DNA of 44,530 nucleotides, taken from an uncultured bacterium. GTDB taxonomy: Bacteria; Bacteroidota; Bacteroidia; Chitinophagales; Chitinophagaceae. Shown here in pieces: positions 32,066 through 41,272 of the stretch. Every line of letters starts with the position of its first letter. Within the stretch, counting starts at the first letter, position 1. The DNA lies in the NCBI GenBank assembly GCA_903920455.1, contig CAIXLY010000026.1, forward strand, positions 1-44,530, in the 5' to 3' direction. A program made the position numbers and the translations under genes. Below the pieces are notes generated by a model. That model was given only the letters and a program-made list of their open reading frames with translations, was not told the origin of the DNA and searched no databases.

Positions 32066-33736
32066 CTAGTAATCATATTCTCTCCGCTGCATATTCCACC
32101 TCAATCCAAATGAAGCAAACATATTTTTTGCTGCTGCTCCATATTTCCTTGCACTCAAATTCGCCTCGAGGAATAAATTTTCTTTTACCTCATACGCTAA
32201 CCAGAGGTTGGCATTCAGGTTCTGCTGAGCAGCAGGAGCACCATAGAAGAGTCCTTCATCGGCCGATCTCGTATTGCTATTAAGAAAGATATTATTACCA
32301 TAATTAGTACCTGCACTATCAACCCCGCTTTTCCAATAAATTACCTTTGCTTGGGCATACCATTTTGGAATAGGCTGATATCTTAAGATGAAGATATACT
32401 CTTTGATATTCGACATCAATGGATGCGCCAAGGGCTGATTGTAATGCGTGTAATTTGCTAGTGTGTCGCTATGTGCGTAAGTAAAAGGTCGAATCCAATT
32501 TGCTTCAAGCTGTAGATCAAGGTTATTTATTCCTGCTACATCAATATATTTTAGTCCACCTTGAAAAGCCCACTTGTTACCCCACCAACCTTTTTTCTCT
32601 CTGATGTATTTGGTATAAAACTCATCCACCATAACCTGGCCGTAGACCTGCACACGCTTTGCAATATTTGCCTTAACATCAAATCCGATAAATGCATTAT
32701 CCGGACTGCCAATCTGCAGTTCAGCCACGCGCAGAAGCATTACAGGGTTTAAATAAGCAAACTCAAATTTATTCGCCCTGCCAAAAACAACTCCTTCGAA
32801 AAAACCGAGGGTGAGCCACTTTGGTGCATTAATGCTGAGATAGTGAAGCGACATATACTTCTTTGAGAAAAGGGTATCAGCACCAAGCGATCTTCGGGTA
32901 TACTGAGGCTGAAGCTCCATGATTCGGCTGATATAATTGAGCCGCCATACTTTGAGGTTCATATTAAGAAAGAGGTGACTATTGGAAAAGTCACTAATAA
33001 ATAAACTCCTGTAGCCATTACCAAGAAACATCTTATCGTAGCCAAATTGAAGATCAAGGTACTTGGCGGCATTAAAAAACACAGAGCCTCTGGCGTCAAA
33101 ATAGTCGCGCCCAGTGCCTTTAAATATTTTATTCAACCCTGCGCCTGGAACGGCTCTGAAATGGTTGATTCTGTCTTGAACAAAGACCGGTGCTTTTTCC
33201 TGCGTTTCTGTAACATAGGCCTGAAAACCAATTTTACGTGCTACGAGTGACCTGACCATTGCACCCCGCGTATTTAGATAAAGCATCTCATCACTTGCAT
33301 CATCCTTGATGGCTTGCAACTGAAGCACTGGATTGACGGAAAGAAAAAAGTCTTTCTGATTAATTCCAACGAAATTTGCAGGATCAGTATAAAAAGTATT
33401 AAAAATCGGCTTTCGGCTCTTAACTAAATCAGCGTTGGGGGAAGTCCACTCCAAATTATTGATCTTAGAGCGCTCAACATTGTATTGGTCAACCTTGGAA
33501 AGGCTAATTGGTGAACCAGGATCAACCGCCTTTGAAAGCGATAAAGCCCACCATTTACGATTGAAAGGCTTGATTTGTGCGAAATTAAGCACTGTATCAG
33601 TCTGCAATTTGATCTCCAATCGTTCCAACAGTATGTTCTCCTTTGAGCCCTGCTGGAATAGCGTTGATTGCCCCATCAAACTGAAAGGAAGAATAAAAAT
33701 TGAGGCAACTAAAAAGGTTTTAATAATTTGCATCAC
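32066..33736 (-). CDS. Wzi/RemB-like outer-membrane beta-barrel protein
   Basis: 556 residues. Signal peptide TFLVASIFILPFSLMGQ. The mature region resembles the capsule-assembly Wzi family of Bacteroidota: YLDLQFGYDKMFLGNGYRSL, NYISRIMELQPQYTRR, FGRANKFEFAYLNPV and a closing aromatic strand ASFGLRWNMQRREYDY. Wzi is an 18-strand barrel that binds capsule at the surface; RemB, a related flavobacterial protein, helps gliding. Which applies here is unclear, as no capsule genes are nearby. It is convergent with porT. Confidence 0.75.
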   Translation of the reverse strand: MMQIIKTFLVASIFILPFSLMGQSTLFQQGSKENILLERLEIKLQTDTVLNFAQIKPFNRKWWALSLSKAVDPGSPISLSKVDQYNVERSKINNLEWTSPNADLVKSRKPIFNTFYTDPANFVGINQKDFFLSVNPVLQLQAIKDDASDEMLYLNTRGAMVRSLVARKIGFQAYVTETQEKAPVFVQDRINHFRAVPGAGLNKIFKGTGRDYFDARGSVFFNAAKYLDLQFGYDKMFLGNGYRSLFISDFSNSHLFLNMNLKVWRLNYISRIMELQPQYTRRSLGADTLFSKKYMSLHYLSINAPKWLTLGFFEGVVFGRANKFEFAYLNPVMLLRVAELQIGSPDNAFIGFDVKANIAKRVQVYGQVMVDEFYTKYIREKKGWWGNKWAFQGGLKYIDVAGINNLDLQLEANWIRPFTYAHSDTLANYTHYNQPLAHPLMSNIKEYIFILRYQPIPKWYAQAKVIYWKSGVDSAGTNYGNNIFLNSNTRSADEGLFYGAPAAQQNLNANLWLAYEVKENLFLEANLSARKYGAAAKNMFASFGLRWNMQRREYDY

Positions 33737-33757
33737 AATAGATTAATACGAACACAT

Positions 33758-35101
33758 ATGTCAAAAATCCTCATCAAAAATATCAAGATTGTCAATGAAG
33801 GTAAAATTAACTCAGCAGATATTTTGATTGGAGATCAGCGGATATTAAAAATCGATCAGAATATTGACAATACATACAACGCAAGAGAGATTAATGGTGA
33901 AAACAAGTATCTCTTCCCAGGCGTAATTGATGACCAAGTCCATTTTAGAGAGCCTGGTCTCACCCACAAGGCAAATATCCATAGTGAGTCGATTGCTGCA
34001 GTAGCCGGAGGAACAACCTCTTTCATGGAAATGCCGAATACGAAGCCAGCTGCACTAACACAAGAACTGCTTGAAGAAAAATATGTGATTGCTGCAAATT
34101 CATCTCCGGCGAACTATTCATTTTTCATGGGTACCTCAAATGACAATGCCGATGAAGTTTTAAGAACCAACGACAATAAAGAAAACATCTGCGGCATCAA
34201 GATCTTCATGGGCTCTTCAACGGGTAACATGTTGGTAGACAACCACCTTGTGCTGAATAGAATATTCAATGAAAGTGAAGTGCTGATTGCAACCCATTGC
34301 GAAGACGAGCGCATCATCAAGGCCAATCTCGAAAAAATTCGTCTTGAAAAAAATGAGTTAGACCCCGCAGATCATCCCATCATCAGAAATGTTGAAGCCT
34401 GCTTTGAATCATCACTGATGGCTGTACAGCTGGCGCAAAAAAATAATACCAGACTTCATATACTTCATATTTCAACAGCAAAAGAGTTGCAGCTCTTTAC
34501 CAACTTCATTCCACTGGAAGACAAACGAATAACATCTGAGGTATGTGTTCACCACCTTCATTTTACAGCAGACGACTACGCAGTGCTGGGCAACAAAATA
34601 AAATGCAATCCCGCCATCAAGTCAAAAGAAAACAAGGAAGCACTTTGGGAGGCACTGCTAGACGATAGATTAGACATCATAGCCACAGACCATGCGCCCC
34701 ATACCAAAGAGGAAAAATTTGGCAGCTATGAACAATCTTATGCAGGACTGCCACTCGTGCAACATGGCCTCCAACTCATGCTTCATTACTACAAGGAAGG
34801 AAAGATATCACTAGAAAAAATTGCAGAGAAAATGGCGCATGCCCCGGCCAAATGCTTTCAGATAAAAGACCGCGGATTTATTCGTGAAGGATATTTTGCA
34901 GACTTGGTAATGGTTGACATGAACACACCATATACGATCAGTCAGGATAACATCCTCCATAAATGTGGATGGAGTCCGTTCGAAGGATTCACCATGCCGG
35001 CTACAATAGAAAAAACATTTGTAAATGGCTACCCGGTATATGAAAATGGCAAGGTGGATGCATCCTATAGGGGCATGCGCCTCAAATTTAACAGGAGCTA
35101 A
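33758..35101 (+). CDS. pyrC: Dihydroorotase
   Basis: 447 residues from ATG 33758 (MSKILIKNIKIVNEG); the upstream ATG at 33728 overlaps the divergent gene and adds no family-like sequence. It closes carbamoyl-aspartate to dihydroorotate in pyrimidine synthesis. Amidohydrolase motifs: GVIDDQVHFREPGLTHKA (about 58-75), FMEMPNTKPA, KIFMGSSTGNM (metal-bridging Lys region), ATHCEDE, LHILHISTAKE and IIATDHAPHTKEEK (catalytic Asp). The usual metal motif HxH reads QVH; I recall this substitution from Bacteroidota dihydroorotases, so it is probably functional, perhaps with altered metal binding. Confidence 0.85.
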   Translation: MSKILIKNIKIVNEGKINSADILIGDQRILKIDQNIDNTYNAREINGENKYLFPGVIDDQVHFREPGLTHKANIHSESIAAVAGGTTSFMEMPNTKPAALTQELLEEKYVIAANSSPANYSFFMGTSNDNADEVLRTNDNKENICGIKIFMGSSTGNMLVDNHLVLNRIFNESEVLIATHCEDERIIKANLEKIRLEKNELDPADHPIIRNVEACFESSLMAVQLAQKNNTRLHILHISTAKELQLFTNFIPLEDKRITSEVCVHHLHFTADDYAVLGNKIKCNPAIKSKENKEALWEALLDDRLDIIATDHAPHTKEEKFGSYEQSYAGLPLVQHGLQLMLHYYKEGKISLEKIAEKMAHAPAKCFQIKDRGFIREGYFADLVMVDMNTPYTISQDNILHKCGWSPFEGFTMPATIEKTFVNGYPVYENGKVDASYRGMRLKFNRS

Positions 35102-35110
35102 GCTCATCCA

Positions 35111-36442
35111 ATGCAAATCGACAAGACCACACTAAACGATTTATCTGTTTTTCATGCTGATGAAGAATACTCGCTATTAAACAGGGTTGATTACTGCAGA
35201 ACCAACGAAGGACGAGCGGTGCTGAAAAAAATATTTTCTGCCCCACTGGAAAGCATAGCAGAAATAAAAACCGTTCAGGAAATTTTAAAATTTTATCAAG
35301 CCAAACTTAGTGATTGGCCATTAAGAATCACCAATGGCAACCTGCTCGTGATTGAAAAGTTTTTAGACGATCAGCCCGAGCCTATTCCAACATCACCCAA
35401 CATTATTAATGCCACCGCCTACAAGCTATTGCATCCTGCAGACTTTTCCATGATTGTTTTCTCGATGAAACAAGTTGTTGAATTTTTCAGCGGATTTAGA
35501 GAAATAGTTACTTTCTTTTCCAATTCATCCCATCCCAAAAAACTTGATGACATCCTCCACGAGTGCAGATCGATACTTTCGAACAACGCCCTTCAGGCCA
35601 ACTATACAAAGAAGGAATTTTCAACCCTCACCACTCCTGAATTGCTTGATTACGCTCGACTAATCCACGTTGAATTTATTTCAGAAACCAGAAAACTAAT
35701 AAAGCACTATGGCATATTGGATGCGTGGTATGCAATGGCAAAAGCAAATCAAACACTCGGACTTCATTCCCCTCAATTTATTGAACAAGAGGACCCGATG
35801 ATTCGTGTGGCAGGACTGAAACATGTCTTGCTCAGCAATCCTGTTGGCTATGATCTTGAAATGAATCGAGATAAAAACTTTATTTTTCTCACTGGTGCAA
35901 ACATGGCAGGGAAAAGCACCCTCATCAAAGCCGTGGGACTTTCCGTCTATCTGGCCCACCTGGGTATGGGTGTGCCTGCGGATGAAATGAAGCTTACCCT
36001 CTTTGAAGGCATATTGAGCAACATCAATGTAGCCGACAACATCGTCAAGGGTGAAAGTTATTTTTTTAATGAGGTAAAACGGATCAAGGAAACCATCCTT
36101 CGCATCAATGATGGAAGAAGATGGCTCATCCTCATTGATGAACTATTTAAAGGCACAAATATTCAGGACGCGATGAAGTGCTCGCTTGCGGTGATTGAAG
36201 GATTAAACAAAATGAAAAATGGTCTCTTCATCCTATCATCGCATCTGTATGAAATTGGCGAGGAATTGAAAAATATCCCATCCATCAGTTTCAAGTATTT
36301 TGAAACCGAACTTAAAGACAATGAATTGCTATTCAGTTACAAATTAAAAGATGGCATCAGCAAAGACAGGATGGGCTATCTTATCCTCCAGCGCGAGGGC
36401 GTTACTACGCTATTGGAAAATATTGGTAAGTACACCCAATAA
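35111..36442 (+). CDS. MutS-family ATPase (MutS-like, lacking the mismatch-recognition domain)
   Basis: 443 residues. The C-terminal half is the MutS ATPase: FIFLTGANMAGKSTLIKAVG (Walker A, about 260-279), SYFFNEVKRIKE, RWLILIDELFKGTNIQDAMK (Walker B and signature region) and LSSHLYEIGEEL. The N-terminal half is the lever/core domain of MutS proteins; the mismatch-binding domain I is absent, so it is not classical MutS. Similar short MutS homologues in Bacteroidota have unknown roles. It starts 9 bases after pyrC in the same direction. Confidence 0.85.
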   Translation: MQIDKTTLNDLSVFHADEEYSLLNRVDYCRTNEGRAVLKKIFSAPLESIAEIKTVQEILKFYQAKLSDWPLRITNGNLLVIEKFLDDQPEPIPTSPNIINATAYKLLHPADFSMIVFSMKQVVEFFSGFREIVTFFSNSSHPKKLDDILHECRSILSNNALQANYTKKEFSTLTTPELLDYARLIHVEFISETRKLIKHYGILDAWYAMAKANQTLGLHSPQFIEQEDPMIRVAGLKHVLLSNPVGYDLEMNRDKNFIFLTGANMAGKSTLIKAVGLSVYLAHLGMGVPADEMKLTLFEGILSNINVADNIVKGESYFFNEVKRIKETILRINDGRRWLILIDELFKGTNIQDAMKCSLAVIEGLNKMKNGLFILSSHLYEIGEELKNIPSISFKYFETELKDNELLFSYKLKDGISKDRMGYLILQREGVTTLLENIGKYTQ

Positions 36443-36535
36443 AGAGAGTAAAAAACGCTCAATACGTAGAATTAAACTTACCGAGTTTCGTTTAATCACC
36501 ATTTCTTAGTCCACCCGCATTTCTACTTTCACTTC

Positions 36536-38083
36536 ATGTTCGTAAAGACATTTGGAAGTGCTGTTCATGGGGTTGAGGCAATCACCATTACCATAGAAGT
36601 TAACTGGACCGCTCAGGGAAAGGAATACTGTATTGTTGGGCTCCCAGACTCTGCCATCAAGGAGAGTATGCAACGTGTGGAGAGTGCCATAAAATCGATT
36701 GGCTTTGAAATGCCCAGAACCAGAATTCTTGTAAACCTCGCTCCGGCAGACCTTCGAAAAAGTGGCACTGCGTTTGACTTGCCAATAGCAATAGGTGTTC
36801 TTGCCGCTTCAGAACAATTAAAAATTTCACCATCAATGGCCAACCATGTGATGATGGGTGAACTGAGCCTGGATGGCGAACTGCGCGCGATACGCGGCGC
36901 ACTGCCCATTGCCATTCAGGCAAGAAAAGATGCTTTTTCTGGCCTCATACTTCCTGAATCTAACTCAAAAGAAGCAGCCATGGTGGATGGTTTTCATGTG
37001 TATGGCATGAGAACCATCAAAGAGGTTATTCAATTTATAAGATCAGAAGGGACCTCCTTGTCTCCTATCAAAATAGATATTCAAAAAGAATTTCATGATG
37101 CTCAGCAACAATTTGAGTCAGACTTTTCAGAAGTAAAAGGACAAGAAAATATAAAACGCGCATTGGAAATCTCGGCATCGGGCGGACATAATGTAATTCT
37201 CATCGGTCCGCCCGGTGCCGGGAAAACCATGTTGGCAAAACGACTGCCGTCTATACTACCGCCATTATCATTAGAGGAAGCATTGGAGAGTACAAAAATT
37301 CATAGCGTTGCGGGCAAGCTTCCTGAGAATTCAACCTTCATTACAAAACGCCCATTCAGAAATCCGCACCACACGATCAGTGATGTTGCTTTGGTCGGCG
37401 GAGGCTCAACACCTCAACCCGGAGAGATTTCACTGTCACACAACGGTGTCTTATTTTTAGATGAACTCCCCGAATTTAAACGAACCGTACTTGAAGTAAT
37501 GCGGCAGCCCATGGAGGAAAGAAGGGTTACGATATCAAGAGCAAAACTGGCCGTTGATTTTCCTGCATCATTTATGCTAGTGGCCTCAATGAATCCATGC
37601 CCCTGCGGGTTCTACAATCACCCTGAAAAAAAATGTTCTTGTCCACCTGGCGCTGTCACCAAATACCTCAACAAAATATCAGGCCCGTTGCTTGACAGAA
37701 TAGACCTGCATGTAGAAGTAACGCCGGTAGTATTCTCTCAACTTACATCTGCACAATCTGCAGAATCTTCCGCAGCGATTAGAGAGCGGGTAATCTCGGC
37801 AAGAAAAATTCAAGCCCAGCGATTTCAAGATCAACCAGGCATCTACTCAAATTCTCAAATGAGTGTTCGGGAGTTAAAAAAGATTTGTGCACTAGACAAT
37901 ACAAGCCAAGCCTTGCTGAAGAAGGCCATGGAGCGACTAAGCTTATCAGCCAGGGCATACGACAGAATCTTAAAGGTATCAAGAACGATCGCTGATCTTG
38001 CTTCCAGTGAGGAGATCAAGTCGGAGCATATTGCAGAAGCTATTCACTACAGAAACCTGGATAGAGAAGGCTGGGGCGGTTAA
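36536..38083 (+). CDS. comM: YifB/ComM family Mg-chelatase-like AAA+ ATPase
   Basis: 515 residues, normal length. Domains: N-terminal Lon-substrate-like domain (about 1-165: VNLAPADLRKSGTAFDLPIA), AAA+ core with Walker A GPPGAGKTMLAKRLP (about 221-235), Walker B GVLFLDELPEFKR, MNPCPCGFYNH with a cysteine cluster (CPCG ... CSCP), and the C-terminal Mg-chelatase region. ComM is a helicase that helps branch migration during natural transformation in proteobacteria (established); the Bacteroidota role is presumed similar. It converges on lspA: both stop codons lie in one TTAA. Confidence 0.9.
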   Translation: MFVKTFGSAVHGVEAITITIEVNWTAQGKEYCIVGLPDSAIKESMQRVESAIKSIGFEMPRTRILVNLAPADLRKSGTAFDLPIAIGVLAASEQLKISPSMANHVMMGELSLDGELRAIRGALPIAIQARKDAFSGLILPESNSKEAAMVDGFHVYGMRTIKEVIQFIRSEGTSLSPIKIDIQKEFHDAQQQFESDFSEVKGQENIKRALEISASGGHNVILIGPPGAGKTMLAKRLPSILPPLSLEEALESTKIHSVAGKLPENSTFITKRPFRNPHHTISDVALVGGGSTPQPGEISLSHNGVLFLDELPEFKRTVLEVMRQPMEERRVTISRAKLAVDFPASFMLVASMNPCPCGFYNHPEKKCSCPPGAVTKYLNKISGPLLDRIDLHVEVTPVVFSQLTSAQSAESSAAIRERVISARKIQAQRFQDQPGIYSNSQMSVRELKKICALDNTSQALLKKAMERLSLSARAYDRILKVSRTIADLASSEEIKSEHIAEAIHYRNLDREGWGG

Positions 38084-38111
38084 AGGGGGGGCTCCGGGGG
38101 GGTCGGGGGGG
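38073..38111 (+). repeat. G-run cluster (potential G-quadruplex) at the comM/lspA junction
   Basis: On the + strand: GGGG (38073-38076), G7 (38085-38091), G7 (38096-38102) and G7 (38105-38111), separated by 8, 4 and 2 bases. Four G runs with short loops meet the usual quadruplex pattern. The tracts encode the proline-rich tail of LspA on the other strand. Confidence 0.85.
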
Positions 38112-38730
38112 CAAAAAACTTATTCTGAAAAATAATAATCGCAAATACCCCGCTGGAAATGGCCATGTCAGCCAGATTAAATACAGGCCTGAAGAATTCG
38201 AAAGACTCTCCTCCCCACAATGGAACCCAAGATGGAAACACAGCACCTTGAATAATTGGGAAATACAACATGTCTACCACCTTTCCGTGAAGAAATCCTG
38301 CATATCCATTGGTAAAGTTTGCGCTCCAAATTCCATTGGCAAGATTTTGAATGTAAGCATCGCTGGATTCAAAAATCATCCCATAAAAAAGGCTATCAAT
38401 CAAATTTCCTATCGCGCCAGCAAACACCATGGTTGCACAAAAAATATATCCAGTATGATATTTCTTCTTGATGATGCCAATGATATAATACAATCCGAAA
38501 CCAACAGCAATAAGCCTGAATACAGTGAGGGCAATCTTTCCCCAATCGCCACCAAGCTTCCATCCATAGGCCATCCCCTCATTTTCAATAAAATGCAACC
38601 TGAACCAGGGCAGTGATTGAAACAGAATCGTTTCTTGCCCCATATAATAATTGGTCTTGATATAAATTTTAAGTGCCTGATCAGCAAGTAATACGAGAAA
38701 GGTTAGGAAAAATACATGTTTAAGCTTCAC
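38080..38730 (-). CDS. lspA: Lipoprotein signal peptidase (signal peptidase II)
   Basis: 216 residues; four hydrophobic spans. LspA cuts signal peptides of lipid-modified prolipoproteins in the inner membrane. Catalytic Asp motifs: GAIGNLIDSLFYG (first Asp) and PVFNLADMAISSGV (second Asp), with FHFIEN-like LHFIENEGMAYG near the start. Bacteroidota LspA is often longer than the ~165-residue E. coli form, with an insert between the Asp motifs, as here. After the last span (FAIIIFQNKFF) the tail APPTPPEPPL is encoded by poly-C/G7 tracts, so its end could vary by strand slippage without touching the active site. Confidence 0.9.
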   Translation of the reverse strand: MKLKHVFFLTFLVLLADQALKIYIKTNYYMGQETILFQSLPWFRLHFIENEGMAYGWKLGGDWGKIALTVFRLIAVGFGLYYIIGIIKKKYHTGYIFCATMVFAGAIGNLIDSLFYGMIFESSDAYIQNLANGIWSANFTNGYAGFLHGKVVDMLYFPIIQGAVFPSWVPLWGGESFEFFRPVFNLADMAISSGVFAIIIFQNKFFAPPTPPEPPL

Positions 38731-38782
38731 AAAGAATGTTTTTGCAAATATAATATATCAACAGTATAGCTGAGCACTTCAA

Positions 38783-41263
38783 CTACTCTCCAAAGTAAAC
38801 GCGTGGAACCCGCTCTGAAATACCCGTCATAATCTCGTAGGCAATTGTGCCCGCATCCTTGGCAATTTCGAGTATTGATTTATCAGGTCCAAATACCACC
38901 ACATCATCATCAATTAGAATATCATCATGCCCGGTAATATCCACCATCGTCATATCCATGCACACATTGCCAACAGAACGAACTTCATGTCCACGTATCA
39001 GGAAAGTTCCCTTGCCATTGCCCAACGACCTTGGATATCCATCCGCATAACCAATCCTGATGGTAGCAATCTTGGCATCATGCGATAGCAAAGACTTTCG
39101 TCCATATCCCACACTCTCCCCAGCAGCAACATGCCTGATTTGTGCAATCGTTGTTTTAAGTGTCCCCGATTCAATGAGTCCCAAATCTGCAGTTCCTGGA
39201 TCAACGCCATACAAACCAATGCCGATGCGCACCATATCATACTGTACATTTGGATGTCTTGAAATAGCTGCCGTATTTGCAGCATGACGAAGAAAGTCAT
39301 AGCCCAATCCATTGCGCAGATCAAGACAGAGTTCATCAAATATCCTTAATTGCTTTGCAGTAAACTCATCGTGGGCAGGATCTTCCGATGCCACCAAATG
39401 GGTGAACACCGACTTAACCATGAACACAGAATTTAAACCAGGAATATCAAGCAAGGAGCTGATTGATGATGCATCAAATCCAAGTCTGTGCATTCCTGTA
39501 TCAAGTTTGATGTGAACAGGAAAAAATGTTACGCCTTCGGTCTTTAAAAATGAAATGAGCTTGGTAGCAATTTCTGTTGAGTAGATCTCTGGTTCAAGAT
39601 CATATTCTACCAATGAAGAAAATGCAGAGGGCTCTGTATTCATAACCATGATGGGCAAACTAATGCCGGCTTTTCTCAACACCACACCTTCATCCACATA
39701 AGCAACCGACAAGTATTCAACACGATTGAACTGCAGTAGATTGGCTACTTCTACACTACCCGCACCATAAGAAAATGCCTTGACCATGGCCATGACACGC
39801 GTGCCTGGCTGGATATGTAGTCGATATTGTTTCAGATTATGAGCAAGAGCGGATAAGTCGATTTCTAATCGCGTTCTGTGAACCTTACTTTCAAGCAGCT
39901 GACTTACACGCTCAAACCTATATGATCTGGCGCCTTTGACCAAGACGAGTTGATTCATGAAATCAATAGGCCTGATGCTGGCCATCAACGATTCAAGATC
40001 GCTAAAGAAATGCGCGGTGATGCCCCGCGCCTTGAATAGCGGTGCATGGTGACTAAACCGATCACCCACAGCAAACAGATTGAGCACTTTCTTGACATTT
40101 AGCAAGTCCGCTATTTGCGCATAAATTTCATCATCAATTCCTGACACCCCTGTCAGATCAGAAAGGATAGCAGTTCTCTTTTTCCCAGGATGTTGAAGAC
40201 CAACAAACTCCAGCGCACTCACCAATCCGTTAAAGTCGGCATTATAACTATCATTAATAACCACACATCCATTTTGCCCTTCTCTCATTTCCAAACGCAT
40301 GGAAACAGGTGGTAGCTCACGAAAACGATCAATCACTTTTTCAGCAAGATTCAGATGCATACAAACCGCAAAGCAATGCATTGCATTTTCTAGCTCAGCA
40401 GCATCGCGATAGGGTATGATCATGTTATGGCTACTGCCTTTATACTTAGCCTCCACGGTGGTGGCATGTTCATGAGCCGCTGAAAAGTGTATTACAATAT
40501 CAGCCCCAGGATGTTCGCCCCAGCTGAGGGCAGCAGCAATCAATCCTTCTGAAAGATGTTGTTGAATATATGAATGTACCAACTCTTGATCTCTTCTATA
40601 AATCAGCAATTTGCTGTTTCTGAAAAGAAGTAATTTTTCAGCGAGCTTTTCATGGATGGAAGAAAAGCCATCGCTATGCGCTTCTCCTATATTGGTAACA
40701 ATTCCGATGTCGGGTCTAATAACACCCTCTAGCTTTTCCATCTCGCCGCGTTGCGACACGCCTGCTTCGATAATGGCAAGATTATGGTCATCCTGCATCT
40801 GCCAAACACTCAAGGGAACACCGAGTTGTGAATTATAACTACGTGGACTTCTTACAATATTTCTTTGTTCATTCAATAAATAATTCAGCCACTCTTTTAC
40901 AATGGTTTTTCCATTGCTGCCTGTGATTCCAATAACAGGATAGTTGAATGCTGCACGATGTGCTGATGCAATCTGTTGAAGAGATTCTACTACATTGGTT
41001 GATTGATAAAAACTTGCTTCAGGAAATCTATCAACTGCCGGAAGCTGGCCAACAACAAAATGACGAACGCCACGTAAATACAGATCTTCTATATATCCAT
41101 GTCCATCGCCTCTTTCCGTTTTGATGGCAAAAAATAAAGTTGTTTCTGGGAAAACCAATTTCCTACTATCAATAAGCAGGTGGTGAATAAGGCCTGACGC
41201 ACTTTTACCGACATGTCTTGCGCCTGTCATAGAAACTATATGGTCTGCATTACAACCTATCAT
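38783..41263 (-). CDS. Bifunctional MurF ligase / alanine racemase
   Basis: 826 residues. The MurF half (about 1-450) has HHLLIDSRKLVFPETTLFFA, the ATP loop GSNGKTIVKEWL, RSPRSYNSQLGVPLSVW and VVINDSYNADFNGL. The racemase half (about 460-826) has RLEIDLSALAHNLKQYR, PLP-Lys motif MAMVKAFSYGAG, HIKLDTGMHRLGF, MVRIGIGLYGVDP and DMTMVDITGH. The fusion, well known in Bacteroidota, would make D-Ala from L-Ala and join D-Ala-D-Ala to the peptidoglycan precursor. In the ATP loop, KTIV replaces the usual KTTT; the window also has a stand-alone MurF with KTTT, so this ligase half may be weak or specialised. Reverse-strand neighbours are lspA and terC. Confidence 0.9.
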   Translation of the reverse strand: MIGCNADHIVSMTGARHVGKSASGLIHHLLIDSRKLVFPETTLFFAIKTERGDGHGYIEDLYLRGVRHFVVGQLPAVDRFPEASFYQSTNVVESLQQIASAHRAAFNYPVIGITGSNGKTIVKEWLNYLLNEQRNIVRSPRSYNSQLGVPLSVWQMQDDHNLAIIEAGVSQRGEMEKLEGVIRPDIGIVTNIGEAHSDGFSSIHEKLAEKLLLFRNSKLLIYRRDQELVHSYIQQHLSEGLIAAALSWGEHPGADIVIHFSAAHEHATTVEAKYKGSSHNMIIPYRDAAELENAMHCFAVCMHLNLAEKVIDRFRELPPVSMRLEMREGQNGCVVINDSYNADFNGLVSALEFVGLQHPGKKRTAILSDLTGVSGIDDEIYAQIADLLNVKKVLNLFAVGDRFSHHAPLFKARGITAHFFSDLESLMASIRPIDFMNQLVLVKGARSYRFERVSQLLESKVHRTRLEIDLSALAHNLKQYRLHIQPGTRVMAMVKAFSYGAGSVEVANLLQFNRVEYLSVAYVDEGVVLRKAGISLPIMVMNTEPSAFSSLVEYDLEPEIYSTEIATKLISFLKTEGVTFFPVHIKLDTGMHRLGFDASSISSLLDIPGLNSVFMVKSVFTHLVASEDPAHDEFTAKQLRIFDELCLDLRNGLGYDFLRHAANTAAISRHPNVQYDMVRIGIGLYGVDPGTADLGLIESGTLKTTIAQIRHVAAGESVGYGRKSLLSHDAKIATIRIGYADGYPRSLGNGKGTFLIRGHEVRSVGNVCMDMTMVDITGHDDILIDDDVVVFGPDKSILEIAKDAGTIAYEIMTGISERVPRVYFGE

Positions 41264-41272
41264 TTCAACTGA

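Noticed and set aside
33932-33955. Inactive dihydroorotase because HxH reads QVH
   Set aside because: I recall the same substitution in other Bacteroidota dihydroorotases, and all other metal and catalytic residues are present.
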